Numbered from the stretch's first letter, positions 6,553 to 11,493 are shown. The stretch: 11,493 bases of DNA from Pseudomonadota bacterium (GCA_022562375.1 JADFPK010000036.1:1-11493), one strand, 5' to 3'. The notes: a model not told the origin generated them from the letters alone. Made by a program: numbers and translations.

Positions 6553-6857
6553 CTGTGGTCTCCCTCTGCTGGTTCCCTGACGGCGCCGCCGGGCAAGGGC
6601 CGGGAAGCGCCGTCGAGGCATTTCAACCTGTCCGTATGTCGTTGAGCCAAGCTTATTCCCGCCACGCGCCGATTACCAGTGCCCGTCACGCGATCGTGAC
6701 GGGCTCGGGCCGAGCGCTATCGGCGTTAGCGCCCCTACCCTCACGAGACGAACGGCCACGGCATGGGCAGTGATCCCGCCGATGCGCCCTTGATGCCAAG
6801 GCCGTCGCAATCATCTACAATAGGGCACAGGCCGGCAATGACCGGGCGGGGATTGGC
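6553..6857. other. Intergenic region between divergent TPR and tRNA-Leu genes
   Basis: No protein gene is supported in these 305 bases. They should hold the promoters for the minus-strand TPR gene and the plus-strand tRNA. The main visible structure is a nested pair of inverted repeats at 6681-6715. A TACAAT at 6816-6821 is a fair -10 box for the tRNA gene, 36 nt before its 5' end. The nearest TTGATG (6790-6795) sits 20 nt upstream, which is longer than ideal. Confidence 0.5.
6681..6715. repeat. Two overlapping inverted repeats (perfect 10-bp stem plus 13-bp palindrome)
   Basis: GCCCGTCACG at 6681-6690 pairs perfectly with CGTGACGGGC at 6695-6704 around the loop CGAT. GCTCGGGCCGAGC at 6703-6715 is a second palindrome sharing two bases with the first. 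No T-run follows on either strand, so an operator or a structured RNA is as likely as a terminator. It lies about 130 nt upstream of the TPR gene start and about 145 nt upstream of the tRNA. Confidence 0.55.
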
Positions 6858-6945
6858 GGGAGCGTGGTGGAACAGGTAGACACATTGGACTTAAAATCCA
6901 ATGGCTTAAACGGCCGTGCGGGTTCGAGTCCCGCCGCTCCCACCA
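6858..6945 (+). tRNA. tRNA-Leu, anticodon UAA
   Basis: A complete cloverleaf is readable. The acceptor GGGAGCG at 6858-6864 pairs with CGCTCCC at 6935-6941. The D arm contains AACAGGTAGA. The anticodon stem TTGGA/TCCAA flanks the 7-nt loop CTTAAAA, giving anticodon TAA. A long class II variable arm (GGCTTAAACGGCC) is present, as expected for leucine. The T arm is GCGGG-TTCGAGT-CCCGC. The discriminator is A6942 and CCA is encoded at 6943-6945. Small reading frames crossing it on both strands (including one with RRDSNPHG) are well-known tRNA artefacts. Confidence 0.97.
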
Positions 6946-7006
6946 GACCGGCCCGAGGCGCGCCATCGGCGCACTGGATGGGAACATCCAAAGCTCAAGA
7001 CTCACC

Positions 7007-7030
7007 AAAGGCAGGGCATGCCTGCCTTTT
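7007..7030 (+). terminator. Intrinsic terminator after tRNA-Leu
   Basis: AAAGGCAGG at 7007-7015 pairs perfectly with CCTGCCTTT at 7021-7029 around GCATG, ending in a four-T run (7027-7030) with further T-rich sequence (TTCTTGTTTTT) about 15 nt on. It lies about 60 nt beyond the tRNA and is the expected 3' end of its transcript. The A-run on the 5' side means it could also work for transcription coming the other way. Confidence 0.72.
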
Positions 7031-7178
7031 CCGCCGCCTTCTTGTTTTTAAGCCCTTAAGTGGCACGGGAACCCGTCCGAAAGGGCCGGCGCGCTTCGCT
7101 TGTGCCCATGGCGCCATTGGCGGAGCGGAACCGCCGAAGACCGCACGGCGAAGGACGGCTAAGCGCGGTCGCTACATG

Positions 7179-7215
7179 TATGATTTCAAGATCATATGCT
7201 CTTGACATCATATGC
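7179..7215. promoter_or_regulatory. Candidate operator repeats of the toxin-antitoxin promoter
   Basis: TATGAT-N6-ATCATA at 7179-7196 is an inverted repeat. TCATATGC occurs twice, at 7192-7199 and 7208-7215, a 16-bp period, with the -35 box between the two copies. HigA-type antitoxins usually repress their own promoter through such sites; binding here is inferred from position. Confidence 0.45.
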
Positions 7216-7230
7216 GCTATAGGTCATAAT
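7202..7230 (+). promoter_or_regulatory. Strong sigma70-type promoter driving the toxin-antitoxin pair
   Basis: TTGACA at 7202-7207 is a perfect -35 box. CATAAT at 7225-7230 is a five-of-six -10 box, and the spacer is the optimal 17 nt. Transcription should begin at about 7236-7238, which coincides with the toxin ATG at 7236. Confidence 0.75.
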
Positions 7231-7235
7231 AATTA

Positions 7236-7604
7236 ATGACTTGGTCTATTGAATTCGTTGACGAATTTGCCAGCGACGTGAAGGCCATGAGCCGGAAAGT
7301 CCGTACGGAGCTTTTGGCCCACGCCCGGCTACTGGAACAGCGAGGCCCGCTTCTGGGGCGGCCTCATGCCGATACGCTGAACGGATCGCGCCATGCCAAC
7401 ATGAAGGAGTTGCGGTTCAACGCCGACGGCGGCGTGTGGCGCGTTGCTTTTGCCTTCGATCCGAAACGCAAGGGCATCCTTCTCGTGGCCGGCGATAAAT
7501 CGGGAGGAAGCGAAAGCCGGTTTTACAAGCGCCTCATCGCCATAGCGGACAAGCGGTTCGATGAACACCTTGCCCGGCTGAAAAAGAAAGGAAAGAGGAC
7601 ATGA
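7236..7604 (+). CDS. higB: HigB/RelE-type toxin (phage Gp49-like family)
   Basis: This 122-residue basic protein matches the Gp49-like/RelE-superfamily toxins, ribosome-dependent mRNA endonucleases of type II toxin-antitoxin systems. Recognisable blocks are LAHARLLEQRGPLLGRPHADTL (about 27-48), GSRHANMKELRF (50-61), GGVWRVAFAFDPKRKGILLVAGDKSG (65-90) and RFYKRLIAIADKRFDEHL (95-112). The conserved Arg/Lys/His residues of the RelE fold lie in these blocks. The start at 7236 agrees with the family's usual opening M-T-W-x-[IV]-E-F, yet there is no ribosome-binding site, because the promoter lies directly in front. A 7+2+7 perfect inverted repeat (AATTCGT/ACGAATT, 7252-7267) falls in the first codons. 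The gene overlaps the antitoxin gene by ATGA at 7601-7604, and toxin-first order is typical of higBA. Length is full and no damage is seen. Confidence 0.88.
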   Translation: MTWSIEFVDEFASDVKAMSRKVRTELLAHARLLEQRGPLLGRPHADTLNGSRHANMKELRFNADGGVWRVAFAFDPKRKGILLVAGDKSGGSESRFYKRLIAIADKRFDEHLARLKKKGKRT

Positions 7605-7933
7605 CGGTAACATTGAAGGAGATCATGGCGAGCCTGTCCGCGAAGGAGCGCAAGGCCGTGGAAGCCCGCGCGGCGGAACTGATCGCCGAGGAAATGACAT
7701 TGCGGGATTTGCGGAATGCTCTTGAGCTGACACAGAAGACCCTGGCTAAGAGTCTTGGGATCAATCAGGAAAATCTTTCCCGGCTTGAGCGGCGATCCGA
7801 CCTGTTGCTGTCGACACTGAGCAGCTATGTGGAAGCCATGGGCGGACATTTGCACCTTGTCGCCGAGTTTCCGGATCGGCCCCCGGTTTTTCTGACCGGG
7901 CTGGCTGCCCTTGGAAAGGAAAAGGCAAAATAA
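7601..7933 (+). CDS. higA: HigA-type XRE-family antitoxin
   Basis: This 110-residue protein contains an XRE/Cro-type helix-turn-helix at about residues 35-65 (LRNALELTQKTLAKSLGINQENLSRLERR), where GINQENLSRLE is the recognition helix. An N-terminal helical region and a C-terminal strand (GGHLHLVAEFPD) would contact the toxin. It neutralises the upstream toxin and probably represses the shared promoter by binding the repeats at 7179-7215. The ATG at 7601 overlaps the toxin stop as ATGA, with the purine-rich GGAAAGAGG a few bases upstream as ribosome-binding site. This ensures more antitoxin than toxin if the toxin message is leaderless and poorly initiated. The frame is intact. A short palindrome (CTCCGG-G-CCGGAG, 7947-7959) follows the stop but has no T-run. 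Confidence 0.88.
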   Translation: MTVTLKEIMASLSAKERKAVEARAAELIAEEMTLRDLRNALELTQKTLAKSLGINQENLSRLERRSDLLLSTLSSYVEAMGGHLHLVAEFPDRPPVFLTGLAALGKEKAK

Positions 7934-8088
7934 TCAGACCGCCCATCTCCGGGCCGGAGGAAAAATCATTTTGTCTCAGGGCTCTAGGTTCCCTATCCTG
8001 GGCACGGCTTGGTTTGGGCCAAGCCGGGTTCCCGCTGGCAAGCAGCGAAGATCGCCGGTAACCGGAGGAGGGCACATTGCATGCATTT

Positions 8089-8244
8089 GGGGTCAGGTCT
8101 TGTATTTTGCATCGGCGCGGGTACCGTCGCGCCAATGGCGCGGCCTTTACGTATAGAATTTCCGGGTGCTTTGTATCACGTTAGCGCACGGGGCAATGCG
8201 CGCGCGGCGGTGTTTGTGGAACGCAAGATACAAGACCTGACCCC
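8089..8244 (+). mobile_element. Internally deleted RAYT-type element with 23-bp inverted ends
   Basis: The left end 8089-8111 (begins GGGGTCAGGTCTTG) and the right end 8222-8244 (ends CAAGACCTGACCCC) are inverted copies agreeing at 21 of 23 positions. Between them lie only 110 bases, including the start of a REP-associated tyrosine transposase gene. GGGGTCAG-type ends are the usual neighbours of such transposase genes. The element therefore looks like a MITE-like deletion derivative, mobile only if a full transposase is elsewhere in the genome. No target duplication is visible. Confidence 0.7.
8135..8222 (+). pseudogene. Truncated REP-associated tyrosine transposase (RAYT, Y1-type), first 29 codons
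   Basis: The frame starting at ATG 8135 reads MARPLRIEFPGALYHVSARG and on to AVFVE, the standard opening of RAYT proteins (M-A-R-P-L-R-I-E-F-P-G-A-x-Y-H-V). Similarity stops at residue 29, exactly where the right inverted end begins at 8222. The frame then runs through the repeat to a TGA at 8255-8257. The HUH histidines and catalytic tyrosine of the family are absent, so no enzyme can be made. Intact relatives act on single-stranded REP hairpins. This is clearly a remnant left by internal deletion. Confidence 0.8.
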
Positions 8245-8284
8245 TATCGTGTGCTGACCCCTATCGTGTGACCCCTATCGTGTG
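8240..8284 (+). repeat. Three copies of a 14-bp repeat at the element's right end
   Basis: ACCCCTATCGTGTG occurs at 8240-8253, 8257-8270 and 8271-8284. CTG separates the first two copies and the last two abut. The first copy begins inside the right inverted end of the RAYT element. Confidence 0.9.
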
Positions 8285-8334
8285 AGATTTTTCGATGGCG
8301 ACGGCCGGGGCGGCTCCTTTCGACCCTCGGCTTC

Positions 8335-9081
8335 CTAGCGGTAGCGCATCACCCACACCTCGGGCTCGGCCGGAAGGGTCTCGGGCGAGAGGGAAATGCC
8401 GAGCGTTTCCAGCCGCTTTGCGTTCTTCAGCCCGGCGAGAAAGCCGCTTTCATCGTCGATGGGCCACGTCGCGGTCACGGGAGTCCTGTAATGCATCGGA
8501 ATGGTGACGCGGGGGCGCAGGCGGGACATGATCTCCTGCGCCTGGCGGCCGTCGATGCTGAACTTTCCGCCCACCGGGATCAGCAGGACGTCGATGCGCC
8601 CCATGGCCTTCAGGGTCGCTTCGGACAAGGTGTGACCGATATCGCTCAGGTGGGCCAAGCGAAGGCCGCCGGCTTCGACGATAAAGATCGTGTTCAAGCC
8701 CAGCCTCCGACCCTGGACGTCGTCGTGGTAGGCCGGCAGCGCCGTAATGCGCACGTCCTTCGCGCGGTAGGAAATAGGGTTCCAGCCCGCACCTCCGGCC
8801 TTCAGGCCGCGCAAGACCACGGGGGAGCCCGCGAGTTGGTCGGCGCCGTCGTGGTCTCCATGCTCGTGGCTCACCGTGGCGACATCCGCCGCCACCCCGG
8901 GCATGGCATAGCCGATGTCGCCGAAGGGATCCAGGGCCACGCGAATCCCCTGAGAGGAGGTGAGGAAGAAGAACGCATGACCGAACCAGCGGAGAGTCGT
9001 GGATTGAGCGGCGGCAACCGAGCTCAGCAGGCTCATTCCAAGCCCGACAGCCACCGCCAGGGATAGCAAAGAACGCGCCAT
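8335..9081 (-). CDS. Secreted metallo-beta-lactamase-fold hydrolase (UlaG/UPF0173-like)
   Basis: This is a 248-residue exported protein. Its signal peptide (MARSLLSLAVAVGLGMSLLSSVAAAQ) is cleaved near residue 25. The MBL-fold metal site is complete: the H-x-H-x-D-H motif is His72, His74, Asp76 and His77 in SHEHGDHDG; His119 in LPAYHDD, Asp147 in LSDIGH and His197 in IPMHYRT supply the remaining ligands. The overall pattern (RWFGHAFFFLTSSQGIRVALDPF near the start, IPMHYRTP late) fits the UlaG/YtnP-like 'L-ascorbate-6-phosphate lactonase/UPF0173' branch rather than antibiotic-hydrolysing enzymes. It probably acts in the periplasm on an unknown ester or lactone. The ATG at 9081 has AGGAAGG about 7 nt upstream; an upstream extension to 9153 is rejected because it would mask the signal peptide. 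No operon partner is seen. Confidence 0.88.
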   Translation of the reverse strand: MARSLLSLAVAVGLGMSLLSSVAAAQSTTLRWFGHAFFFLTSSQGIRVALDPFGDIGYAMPGVAADVATVSHEHGDHDGADQLAGSPVVLRGLKAGGAGWNPISYRAKDVRITALPAYHDDVQGRRLGLNTIFIVEAGGLRLAHLSDIGHTLSEATLKAMGRIDVLLIPVGGKFSIDGRQAQEIMSRLRPRVTIPMHYRTPVTATWPIDDESGFLAGLKNAKRLETLGISLSPETLPAEPEVWVMRYR

Positions 9082-9214
9082 GGACTGCCTTCCTTTCTGT
9101 TCCGCGGCCGCGGCACTGCCGACCGCCATCATCGGACAAACGCAATCCAACATCCGTTAGATGCGGGCTCGCGCACCCTTCCGGCGCGGAGTGGAACCCC
9201 TCTGGGAATGTTGG

Positions 9215-9460
9215 TTAGAATCGCTTACGCTTCTTCCTCTTCTTGTTCCTCTTCTTTCCCAGGAACACGAGGCCGCAAATAACGGCGATCGCCAGGAAAA
9301 TGAACGGCCAAATGGCTTCTATCGGGTGGGGCCGCCACTGCCGCCATGATATGCGAAAGCCGGCGAAATCAACAACCCAACCTTCTCGACGGCCGCTAAA
9401 AGCACCAAGAGCGTCGTCCTCGGAATTTCGACCTCCCGCGTCGAGCCCTGAAGGACTCAA
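9215..9460 (-). CDS. Doubtful small membrane ORF with Lys/Arg-rich tail
   Basis: This 81-codon frame ends with a credible membrane span (IWPFIFLAIAVICGLVFLG) followed by the strongly basic tail KKRNKKRKKRKRF, which would sit in the cytoplasm. Its only start is a TTG at 9460 with no ribosome-binding site, and the first 48 residues look like non-coding sequence. It might be the 3' remnant of a broken gene, or a real small protein read from a non-standard start. The span plus basic tail is the sole evidence. Confidence 0.25.
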   Translation of the reverse strand: MSPSGLDAGGRNSEDDALGAFSGRREGWVVDFAGFRISWRQWRPHPIEAIWPFIFLAIAVICGLVFLGKKRNKKRKKRKRF

Positions 9461-9597
9461 GACGCCACGCGCAAGACCGGTGCCGACGCCCCCTTCGCTG
9501 GCCGTTCGATCCGGCGGAGGGGCGTTTACCTACCGATCCCCGGCTGGCGCGGCGTCAGGAAGGCAGACCGCCGCCCTTGCCGCAACCCCAACTCCTT

Positions 9598-9648
9598 CAT
9601 CATCGAAGCTTTGACATTATCGAAGCTTTGGCATTATCGAAGCTTTGG
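9598..9648. repeat. Tandem repeat, 3 x 17 bp
   Basis: The unit CATTATCGAAGCTTTGG is present three times in a row, at 9598-9614, 9615-9631 and 9632-9648. The last two copies are identical; the first differs at two positions (T to C in the fourth base, G to A in the last). The period is not a multiple of three, which argues against a coding repeat. Confidence 0.9.
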
Positions 9649-9870
9649 CACCATCCGACGACCCCCGGCCGGGCGCGGTGTCTCGGGTGACATCCCGCCG
9701 AAGCAGGCGCCCTAAACGTCCCCTCTTTAGCGGATCGTGCCCGCTTTAGGCCCAACGGCGGACATCGGCGCCGGGTCACCGGCACTTCGGCTCCCGAGCC
9801 AACCCGGACCTCGGTGATACCCGGATCGGGCCTTTTCAGAAACCGTGCCAAGGCTAACATAGGAACTGGT

Positions 9871-9899
9871 AAAAAGAATGGGGACAGGTCAGCTGCCCC
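9871..9899 (-). terminator. Likely intrinsic terminator of the Anbu-like gene
   Basis: On the minus strand GGGGCAG, a 5-nt loop CTGAC and CTG-T-CCCC form a seven-pair stem with one bulged T. The tail ATTCTTTTT follows (complement of 9871-9879). It begins 31 nt beyond the protease stop. The bulge lowers confidence. Confidence 0.45.
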
Positions 9900-9930
9900 G
9901 GCTATTGGCTCCGGATCTTCAACTTAGTCG

Positions 9931-10686
9931 CTATTTTGCCGCGACAGGCGAGAGGTGTTCCGTCTTTGCGCCCGGTAGCAAGCGATCCGCCCACGGACCT
10001 TCAGGCATGGTAGTCGCGAGTTCCTTTATGTGATCGTTCCACCATTGTCTTATACCGCTTACGGCGTCTTGGTCGAGTTCCATCTCGCGCCAACGCCGGT
10101 CCCTGGCGAAGGTCAGCATGTCGAGGGGGAATCCAACGTCGGCTGTGCTGACCCTGGTGGAATCGAAAGCCAAATAGGCGGTCTGTAGCGCCAGCGGCAG
10201 GGGCGTGTCGAAGGTGAGCATGCGATCAAGAATCGGTTTGCCATACGCGGTGGCGCCGATCGCGATGTGGGGTGTCCGCTCCGTCACCTCGATCCAGTTG
10301 CCTTCCGGGTAAACCAGAAACATGGTTGGTTTCGCATCCTTCTCGATCTGCCCGGCGATAATCCCATGGAGGTCGAAGTAGAGATCCGATGCTTCCAGCG
10401 CGTCCCGGTCTTCTTCCGCCACGCGTCTCAGGCTGCGTGCATAGATCGCCAGCACCTCATGCATGTTTTCGGCGGTCACCGACTCGCGGCAGAACTCCTG
10501 ATCGAAATAGGCGATGGTCTTGTCACGCAGCGAGCGCAAACCCGAGGTCATAATACAGACCCGCCTATCAGCGGGTCCGTGGAGACTCACCTTGCGCACG
10601 ATGGAGACTTGGCTGCCCGACGTCACGCGGCCATCGGCCAGACAGATAAGTCCTTCGCGTACTGTAATGCCTAAACAATAAGTCAT
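9931..10686 (-). CDS. Anbu-like proteasome-type protease (HslV/20S beta relative)
   Basis: The 251-residue product is a bacterial proteasome-type peptidase of the Anbu class. Removal of Met1 would expose Thr2 as the N-terminal nucleophile (MTYCLGITV). The other hallmarks follow: Asp18 in LADGRVTSG and Lys32 in IVRKVSL, equivalent to Asp17 and Lys33 of proteasome beta subunits. The block HIAIGATAYGKPILDRML (about residues 143-160) is characteristic of Anbu. The family forms ring or helical multimers with weak or unknown peptidase activity. The start was set at 10686 because MTYC is the conserved opening; 38 more upstream codons are open but not family-like. Anbu genes commonly sit with ATP-grasp, alpha-E and transglutaminase-like genes; none is present here, so this copy is solitary. 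A likely terminator follows at 9871-9899. Confidence 0.87.
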   Translation of the reverse strand: MTYCLGITVREGLICLADGRVTSGSQVSIVRKVSLHGPADRRVCIMTSGLRSLRDKTIAYFDQEFCRESVTAENMHEVLAIYARSLRRVAEEDRDALEASDLYFDLHGIIAGQIEKDAKPTMFLVYPEGNWIEVTERTPHIAIGATAYGKPILDRMLTFDTPLPLALQTAYLAFDSTRVSTADVGFPLDMLTFARDRRWREMELDQDAVSGIRQWWNDHIKELATTMPEGPWADRLLPGAKTEHLSPVAAK

Positions 10687-11169
10687 CCAAAGTTCCCATC
10701 TGATCGAAGGTTCCGCGGCACTATCGGATGACATATAGCTGTTAAGGTAATTTTTCGTTAACGTCCGCCACCGCCGCCAAGCGGCCCATTTCCGCGCCAA
10801 AGACCGGCGGCACCGGGCATCAGGCGACGGCGGCGGCGACGGACAGGCTGCCCTACTCCGATCTCCCGCAGGCTGTTCGTATTAGTTCGATTCGGAGGGC
10901 GCGCGAAAGCTCCTCCCGACTCCGCCGCCTTCCGAGAAGTGACCGGGAAATGCGGGCCTAAATGGCCTTGCCGATCGTCAGCACCGTAGCGGAAATTGGA
11001 CGGAGCGTGGGCTTGCTCGCCATTGTCTCGGCCCACGCGCCGATCATGCAAGCACCGATGCCTGCGTATTTCGTCCGGAAGGGAATCAGATCCCAGCAGA
11101 GCCTAGGAAACTCCCGCTCGGACCTCCTCCGCCCTGGCCGCACCATCCGGCCGGTTCTTGCCGTTCCTG
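10687..11169. other. Intergenic region upstream of the Anbu-like gene
   Basis: No gene is supported in these 483 bases. The short AT-rich part at about 10730-10762 probably holds the promoter of the protease gene. On the minus strand a TTAACG (complement of 10756-10761) and TATATG (complement of 10732-10737) are spaced 18 nt apart, a weak match. Minus-strand frames of 97 and 62 codons are present; the second contains IGAWAETMASKPTLRPISAT, but I recognise no family and see no ribosome-binding site. Confidence 0.4.
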
Positions 11170-11493
11170 CTACTGTTGCTGTCCCTTTTTCTCTTGCTGC
11201 TGCCGCTGCTGCTGCTGCCGCTGTTGCTCTTGCTGCTGCTGCCGCTGTTGCTCTTGCTGCTGCTGCCGCTGTTGCTCTTGCTGCTGCCGCTGCTGTTGCT
11301 CTTGCTGCTGCCGCTGCTGTAGCTGTTGCTCTTGCTGCCGCTGCTGCTGCTGTAGCTGTTGCTCTTGCTGCTGCTGCCGCTGCTGTTGCTGTTGCTCTTG
11401 CTCCTGCTGCCGCTGCTGTTGCTGTTGCTCTTGCTCCTGCTGCCGCTGGCGTAGCTGTTGCTCTTGCTCCTGATGCTGTTGCTGTTGCTGTTG
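11170..11493 (-). CDS. C-terminal part of a Gln-rich repeat protein (partial, open at window edge)
   Basis: On the minus strand one frame is open from the window edge to a TAG at 11170-11172, giving 107 residues. About 70% of them are Gln, with Glu, Arg and a few Leu; the end is QQQEKKGQQQ. Arginines mark blocks of roughly 7-13 residues (patterns such as EQQRQQQQ and QEQEQQQQQR). Every block length change is a whole number of codons, and Gln is written with both CAA and CAG, which supports this frame over others. A plus-strand frame from 10962 is also open to the edge but would be nearly pure Ala/Val/Leu written with GCT, unlike the GC-rich codons of other genes here. The tail would be hydrophilic and either disordered or coiled-coil. 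The N-terminal domain lies outside the window, so function is unknown. Confidence 0.6.
   Translation of the reverse strand, partial: QQQQQQHQEQEQQLRQRQQEQEQQQQQRQQEQEQQQQQRQQQQEQQLQQQQRQQEQQLQQRQQQEQQQRQQQEQQRQQQQEQQRQQQQEQQRQQQQRQQQEKKGQQQ

Larger units (their letters stand above)
7934..8334. other. Intergenic region containing a decayed mobile element
   Basis: There is no intact gene here. From left to right it holds the 13-bp palindrome at 7947-7959, an 8-bp perfect stem with loop TTTGGG (CGGCTTGG at 8005-8012, CCAAGCCG at 8019-8026) and the RAYT-derived element at 8089-8244. The short tandem repeat at 8240-8284 follows, then about 50 bases before the stop of the minus-strand MBL gene. 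I find no terminator with a T-run for either flanking gene. Confidence 0.6.
9082..9930. other. Long gene-poor region
   Basis: About 850 bases contain no well-supported gene. They hold one doubtful minus-strand membrane ORF (9215-9460), a 3 x 17-bp tandem repeat (9598-9648), a run of GC-rich sequence with several short palindromes (for example GGCTC-CC-GAGCC near 9790), and a likely terminator of the minus-strand protease gene (9871-9899). Open frames of 86-123 codons here have Arg/Pro/Ser-rich compositions typical of chance frames in GC-rich DNA. Confidence 0.5.

Noticed and set aside
6811..7205. Reading frames on both strands across the tRNA (62-113 codons)
   Set aside because: They translate tRNA sequence (RRDSNPHG on one strand, VEQVDTLDLKSNG on the other), classic false ORFs over tRNA-Leu.
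9600..9860. 86-codon minus-strand frame across the 17-bp repeats
   Set aside because: The repeat period is not a multiple of three, the composition is Arg/Pro-rich, and there is no ribosome-binding site or known motif.
10962..11493. Plus-strand Ala-rich frame open to the window edge
   Set aside because: Its repeat part is Ala/Val/Leu written almost only with GCT/GTT/CTT, out of keeping with the other genes, and it has no ribosome-binding site. The opposing Gln-rich frame explains the repeats better.
11170..11493. CRISPR array
   Set aside because: The repeats are codon-scale CTG/TTG/CCG variants without unique spacers; this is a coding low-complexity tract.

Overview
The window is high-GC bacterial DNA. 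Its gene types point to an alphaproteobacterium, possibly of Rhodospirillales type: a YejF-like ABC ATPase followed by a GhrA-like reductase, a TAXI-type TRAP receptor, a HigBA pair, an NnrU-like membrane protein and an Anbu-type proteasome homologue. This placement comes from family knowledge and base composition, not from a marker gene. Most of the window looks like ordinary chromosome. An accessory patch lies between a tRNA-Leu and a metallo-beta-lactamase-fold gene.

Layout. 1-1446 (+): the 3' end of a peptide/microcin-type ABC transporter ATPase gene, then a GhrA-like 2-hydroxyacid dehydrogenase. 1447-1746: an AT-richer gap with a perfect small hairpin and a 20-codon leader ORF, then a small secreted protein (1747-2046, +). 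2132-3406: a MarR-family regulator (-) divergent from a glutathione S-transferase gene (+), with a 16-bp perfect palindrome just upstream of the likely GST promoter. 3464-6552 (-): in transcription order, a secreted TPR protein, an NnrU/isoprenylcysteine-methyltransferase-like membrane protein, a 40-codon membrane mini-protein, an antibiotic-biosynthesis-monooxygenase-fold protein and an orphan TAXI receptor. The first three are tightly spaced and probably co-transcribed.

6858-6945 (+) is a complete tRNA-Leu(UAA) with an encoded CCA, followed by a clear intrinsic terminator at 7007-7030. Next comes a higB-higA-type toxin-antitoxin pair (7236-7933). Its promoter lies so close to the toxin start that the mRNA should be leaderless, and repeats around it may be antitoxin operators. 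At 8089-8244 is an internally deleted RAYT (REP-associated tyrosine transposase) element: two 23-bp inverted ends flank only the first 29 codons of the transposase. A short tandem repeat overlaps its right end.

8335-9081 (-) is a secreted MBL-fold hydrolase. A 0.85-kb gene-poor stretch follows, with a 3 x 17-bp tandem repeat and a doubtful membrane ORF. 9931-10686 (-) is a solitary Anbu-like proteasome-type protease with a likely terminator. After another gap, the window ends inside the 3' end of a gene (-) coding for an extremely Gln-rich, Arg/Glu-punctuated repeat tail.

I see no large new defence or biosynthetic system. The observations most worth checking are the leaderless toxin promoter, the collapsed RAYT element, the Gln-rich repeat tail, the mini-protein at 5234-5356 and the MarR/GST palindrome. 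No homology search was run. All family names rest on motif recognition.
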